NCBI GenBank assembly: GCA_029571425.1
Contig: JAKPSR010000173.1
Location: 1 to 7,562 of the forward strand
From: Spirochaetota bacterium
Lineage (GTDB): Bacteria; Spirochaetota; Spirochaetia; Treponematales; Treponemataceae
Direction of reading: 5' to 3'
Length of the DNA: 7,562 bases
The notes beneath the pieces are model-generated. The model did no database searches and was not told the origin of the DNA. It saw nothing but the letters and a program-made list of their open reading frames with translations. Of the stretch, positions 4,863 to 7,562 are shown one piece after another. The position numbers and the translations under genes are program-made. Each line of letters begins with the position of its first letter. Position 1 is the stretch's first letter.

Positions 4863-5854
4863 CGAGCCGCCTCCTTCCCGTCGGGGCCGTAGTGCCCGTA
4901 CACCCTCCACGTCGACGAGACTAGGGTGTCGACGTCGGAGCGGGTCGCCTCCCAGCCGAGGAGCTCTCTCGCGCGCGCGGAGGTAGCGTAGCAGGCGGCG
5001 GGATCGCCGGCTCGGCGGCCGACGGCGCGGGCCTGGATCGGCCGGCCGGTCACGCGGCGCGCGACGGCGAGCATCTCGGCGACCGAGATGCCGCGCTCGC
5101 TCCCGAGGTTGACGGTAAGGCTCTCGCCCGTCCGCTCGATCCGCTCGAGCGCCTTGACGTGCGCGTCGGCGAGGTCGGAGACGTGAACGTAGTCCCTGAT
5201 GCAGGTACCGTCGCGGGTATCGTAGTCGTCGCCGAAAATCTGGAGCTCGTCCCGCCAGCCCGAGGCGACCTCCATGATGATCGGAAGCAGGTTCTGCGGA
5301 TTCCGCTCGAGGCCGAGTATCTCGCCGTCGGGGTCGTAGCCCGCGGCGTTGAAGTAGCGGAGGGCCGCGTACTTAAGTCCCTTGAGCCGGTCGTACCAGC
5401 CGAGGATGCGCTCGATCTCGAGCTTGGTGAAACCGTAATAGTTCTCGGGGACGGTGGGATGGGCCTCGTCGATCGGGACGTATGTGGGCGACCCGAAGAC
5501 CGCCGCGGTCGAGGAGAAGGCGAGCCTGAGGCAGCCCGCGGCGACGGCGGCGTTCAGGATGTTGATCGTTCCGGAGATGTTGTTGACGGAATACTTCTCA
5601 GGCTCCGCCATCGACTCGCCGACCGCCTTGAAGGCGGCGAGGTGAACGGCCGCGTCGAAGCCGCGCGCGAAGGCGGCGCCGATCTCCTCGGGCTTCTGGA
5701 TGTCCCCGACGATGAGCTCTACGCCGGGGAAGAGGTTTCGCCGCTGCCCGCTCGAGAGGTTGTCGAATACGACGGGCTCGTGCCCCGCGCGCCGGAGCGC
5801 CTTGACGACGTGGCTTCCGATGTACCCCGCCCCGCCGATGACTAATACCTTCAT
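4859..5854 (-). CDS. galE: UDP-glucose 4-epimerase, probably also acting on UDP-GlcNAc/GalNAc
   Basis: Encodes 331 aa, close to the 338 aa of E. coli GalE. It is an extended short-chain dehydrogenase that inverts C4 of UDP-hexoses with bound NAD in the cytoplasm, supplying galactose-type sugars for surface glycans. Motifs: the Rossmann loop GGAGYIGSH at 7-15, HLAAFKAVGES at 71-81, SSTAAVFG at 114-121 (T116 at the E. coli S124 position), the catalytic YxxxK (Y140, K144), LRYFNAAGYDPDG at 165-177, NLLP at 188-191, the family sequence TRDGTCIRDYVHVSDLADAH, and RRAGDPAACYA near the C-terminus. The last block places C288 at the position of E. coli Y299 and human C307, which governs acceptance of N-acetylated sugars. 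The ATG at 5854 is preferred over an upstream in-frame ATG at 5890 because AAAGGAG lies 6 nt before it and the ABC-F gene ends at 5866. The gene overlaps the next start by 4 nt. Confidence 0.94.
   Translation of the reverse strand: MKVLVIGGAGYIGSHVVKALRRAGHEPVVFDNLSSGQRRNLFPGVELIVGDIQKPEEIGAAFARGFDAAVHLAAFKAVGESMAEPEKYSVNNISGTINILNAAVAAGCLRLAFSSTAAVFGSPTYVPIDEAHPTVPENYYGFTKLEIERILGWYDRLKGLKYAALRYFNAAGYDPDGEILGLERNPQNLLPIIMEVASGWRDELQIFGDDYDTRDGTCIRDYVHVSDLADAHVKALERIERTGESLTVNLGSERGISVAEMLAVARRVTGRPIQARAVGRRAGDPAACYATSARARELLGWEATRSDVDTLVSSTWRVYGHYGPDGKEAAR
4870..4876 (-). promoter_or_regulatory. Ribosome binding site of the M20 peptidase gene
   Basis: Minus strand AAGGAGG, 7 nt before the ATG at 4862 and inside the end of galE. 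It fixes the start and implies strong independent initiation despite the stop/start overlap. Confidence 0.85.
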
Positions 5855-5860
5855 GATGTT

Positions 5861-5867
5861 CTCCTTT
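5861..5867 (-). promoter_or_regulatory. Ribosome binding site of galE, overlapping the ABC-F stop codon
   Basis: Minus strand AAAGGAG, 6 nt before the galE ATG. The upstream TAA (5868-5866) shares two bases with it (TAAAGGAG), so a ribosome finishing the ABC-F gene ends on the galE initiation site. Confidence 0.85.
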
Positions 5868-7562
5868 ACGCCGACGCGACGCGCTCCCATTCCGCGGTGA
5901 GCTCGTCGAGCCGCGCGCCGAGCGCCTCGATCTCCCGCTGTGTCGCCCGGCTCTTCTCCGCGTTCGCGTACACCGCCGGGTCGGCGAGCCGCGTCTCCAA
6001 TTCCTTGATGCCCGCTTCGGCGGCCTCTATCTCGGCGAGGAGTCGTTCCTCCTCGCGCTCGCGCTTGCGCCGCTCTGCCTTGAGCCGCTTCTCTTCCTCG
6101 TATGAGCCGGCCCGCGGCGTCGCGTCGGCGAAAGGCTTGCCTTCCGCCGCCTTTGCGGCGCCACGCCGAACCGCGCCCCCCGCCTCCTCGCCCGATTCCT
6201 CGCGCGCGATCCGCTCAAGGTAGTAGCGATAATCGCCGGGGAAACTCCGCACCCGCGACGGGGAACCGGGTTCCGACGCCGTAAGCTCGAGGACGCGAGT
6301 CGCCAGCGACTCGATGAAGGCGCGGTCGTGCGAGACGAAGACCACGGTGCCGCCGAAGCGCGCGAGGGCGTCGAGGAGGACGTCCTTCGAGTGGAGGTCG
6401 AGGTGGTTGGTCGGCTCGTCGAGGATCAATAGGTTGATCGGCTTGAGAAGGAGCCTGAGGAGGGCGAGCCTGCTCTTCTCGCCGCCGGAGAGGACGCTAA
6501 CCTGCTTGTAGACGTCGTCGCCGCGGAAGAGAAAGGCGCCGAGCATGTCGCGCAGGCGCGGCACGAGTTCCGTCGGCGCCTCGGCCTCGAGGAGGTCGAG
6601 TATGCGTTCGGGGCCAACGAGGGTCTCCGCGTTGTCCTGCGAGAAGTAGCCGAGGCTCACCCCGGAGCCGAGCGCGATCGTGCCCGCGTAGTCGCGGTCG
6701 ACGCCGGCGAGGGCGCGGAGCAGGGTCGACTTGCCCGCGCCGTTCCGGCCGACGACGACGAGCCGCTCGCCCTTCTCGACCGTGAGGTCGAGCCCGGCGA
6801 TCACGGAGCGGCCGCCGTAGCTCTTGCCGAAGCCCTCGGTCGTGACGACGAGCCTGCCCGAGTGCGGGGCCGGGGGAAAGGAGAAGCGCATCCGCTTGAG
6901 GCTCTCCGGTATCTCGATCCGCTCGATCTTCTCGAGCTGCTTGATGCGTCCCTGGACCATCGCGGCCTTCGAGGCGTTGTACCGAAAGCGGCGGATGAAG
7001 TCCTCGATCTTGGCGATCTCTTCCTGCTGCTCCTCGTAACGTTTGACGAGGGAGTCGAGCTCGGCCGCGCGGAGGCGCTCGTAATTCGTGTACGTCCCCT
7101 GGTAGCGCTTCACGCGCCCGCCGAAGAGTTCGTACACCTCGTTGACGGTGACGTCGAGGAAGTACCGGTCGTGGCTGACGATCAGGAAGCCGCCGGGGAA
7201 ATCGCGGAGCCAGTCCTCGAGCCAGGAGCGGGCCTCGAGGTCGAGGTAGTTCGTCGGCTCGTCGAGGAGGAGGATGTCCGGGCGCTCGAGGAGGAGCTTG
7301 GCGAGTGCGACGCGCATCTGCCAGCCGCCCGAGAACTCCTCGACGGGACGCCCCATGTCGGCGAGCGAGAAGCCGAGGCCGACGAGCACCTGCTCGGCGA
7401 GCGAGCGGCGGCGATGCCAACCGGACTCGTCGAGGGCGACCTGCGCCTCGTGGTGCTCGGCGAGGAGTCGCGCCTCGCGCGCGGCGTCCGGCGAGCCGGC
7501 GAGTTCCTCGCCTATCTCCTCGAGCCGGCGCTCGAGCTCGGCTGCGCGGGCGAAGGCGGTCT
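5866..7562 (-). CDS. ABC-F family ATPase, 5' end outside the window
   Basis: 564 residues are visible; the open frame runs to the window edge, so the first Walker A and true start are missing. ABC-F proteins lack membrane segments; they bind the ribosomal E site and act in translation (stall relief, antibiotic protection) in an ATP-dependent way. In order, using visible numbering: the first-domain signature FSGGWQ at about 76-81, Walker B LLLDEPTNYLD at about 97-107, the charged interdomain linker (KRYEEQQEEIAKIEDFIRRF and the following MVQGRIKQLEKIERI) at about 173-214, a second Walker A GRNGAGKST at 271-279, signature LSGGEKSR at about 357-364, and Walker B LLILDEPTNHLD at about 377-388. 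The last about 80 residues are rich in E/K/R heptads and should form a coiled coil, as in Uup- or YdiF-like members. Both catalytic Glu residues are present. The subfamily was not decided. Its TAA lies 11 nt before galE, as first visible gene of that operon. Confidence 0.93.
   Translation of the reverse strand, partial: TAFARAAELERRLEEIGEELAGSPDAAREARLLAEHHEAQVALDESGWHRRRSLAEQVLVGLGFSLADMGRPVEEFSGGWQMRVALAKLLLERPDILLLDEPTNYLDLEARSWLEDWLRDFPGGFLIVSHDRYFLDVTVNEVYELFGGRVKRYQGTYTNYERLRAAELDSLVKRYEEQQEEIAKIEDFIRRFRYNASKAAMVQGRIKQLEKIERIEIPESLKRMRFSFPPAPHSGRLVVTTEGFGKSYGGRSVIAGLDLTVEKGERLVVVGRNGAGKSTLLRALAGVDRDYAGTIALGSGVSLGYFSQDNAETLVGPERILDLLEAEAPTELVPRLRDMLGAFLFRGDDVYKQVSVLSGGEKSRLALLRLLLKPINLLILDEPTNHLDLHSKDVLLDALARFGGTVVFVSHDRAFIESLATRVLELTASEPGSPSRVRSFPGDYRYYLERIAREESGEEAGGAVRRGAAKAAEGKPFADATPRAGSYEEEKRLKAERRKREREEERLLAEIEAAEAGIKELETRLADPAVYANAEKSRATQREIEALGARLDELTAEWERVASA

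Noticed and set aside
4863..4910. GTG at 4910 as the M20 peptidase start
   Set aside because: It would overlap galE by about 50 nt and lacks an SD; the ATG at 4862 has a perfect AAGGAGG.
5855..5890. ATG at 5890 as the galE start
   Set aside because: It lies inside the ABC-F gene, and the 12 extra residues precede the canonical MKVLVIGGAGYIG N-terminus; the SD supports 5854.
7387..7389. GTG at 7389 as the start of the ABC-F gene
   Set aside because: The same frame stays open to 7562 with plausible ABC-F sequence upstream (including EERRL-type helix and SLAEQVLVGLGF), so the gene simply runs off the window.

Overview
This window looks like chromosomal DNA from a GC-rich bacterium, most likely a spirochaete of the Treponema/Spirochaeta type. 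That assignment rests on the overall look of the TsaD, sigma-factor and KamA-like proteins and on the sigma-54 to sigma-70-family arrangement known from Borrelia. It is an inference and was not tested by a search. All seven genes lie on the minus strand, so transcription runs from high to low coordinates. No RNA gene, CRISPR array, insertion sequence or prophage feature was seen.

Upstream block (7562 down to 2606): an ABC-F ATPase (5' end outside the window), a UDP-glucose 4-epimerase (GalE), an M20-family metallopeptidase and a KamA-family radical-SAM aminomutase. The junctions are tight: an 11-nt gap with the next Shine-Dalgarno (SD) overlapping the stop, then an ATGA overlap, then an 8-nt overlap. 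This looks like one operon.

Control region (2605 down to 2465): a 141-bp AT-rich island in an otherwise GC-rich window. On the minus strand it holds a tandem 10-bp direct repeat, a 29-bp near-perfect palindrome followed by a T-rich tract, a possible sigma-70 promoter whose -10 lies inside the palindrome, and a complete sigma-54 (RpoN) -24/-12 consensus just upstream of the next gene.

Downstream block (2464 to 1): an alternative sigma-70-family factor without region 1.1, a membrane-anchored divergent polysaccharide deacetylase (PF04748/DUF610 type) with a long proline-rich linker, and TsaD (truncated by the window edge), which makes the universal t6A37 tRNA modification. The 46-bp gap between the sigma gene and the deacetylase contains a second candidate sigma-70 promoter, placed so that the deacetylase message would be almost leaderless. 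This could keep deacetylase and tsaD expressed when the sigma gene is off.

The main point of interest is an apparent RpoN-controlled alternative sigma factor, a cascade resembling Borrelia RpoN-RpoS, with a compact and unusual set of cis elements. Secondary points are a KamA/EpmB intermediate enzyme (KamA active-site residues in an EpmB-length chain without the zinc site) and a GalE with a cysteine at the substrate gatekeeper position.
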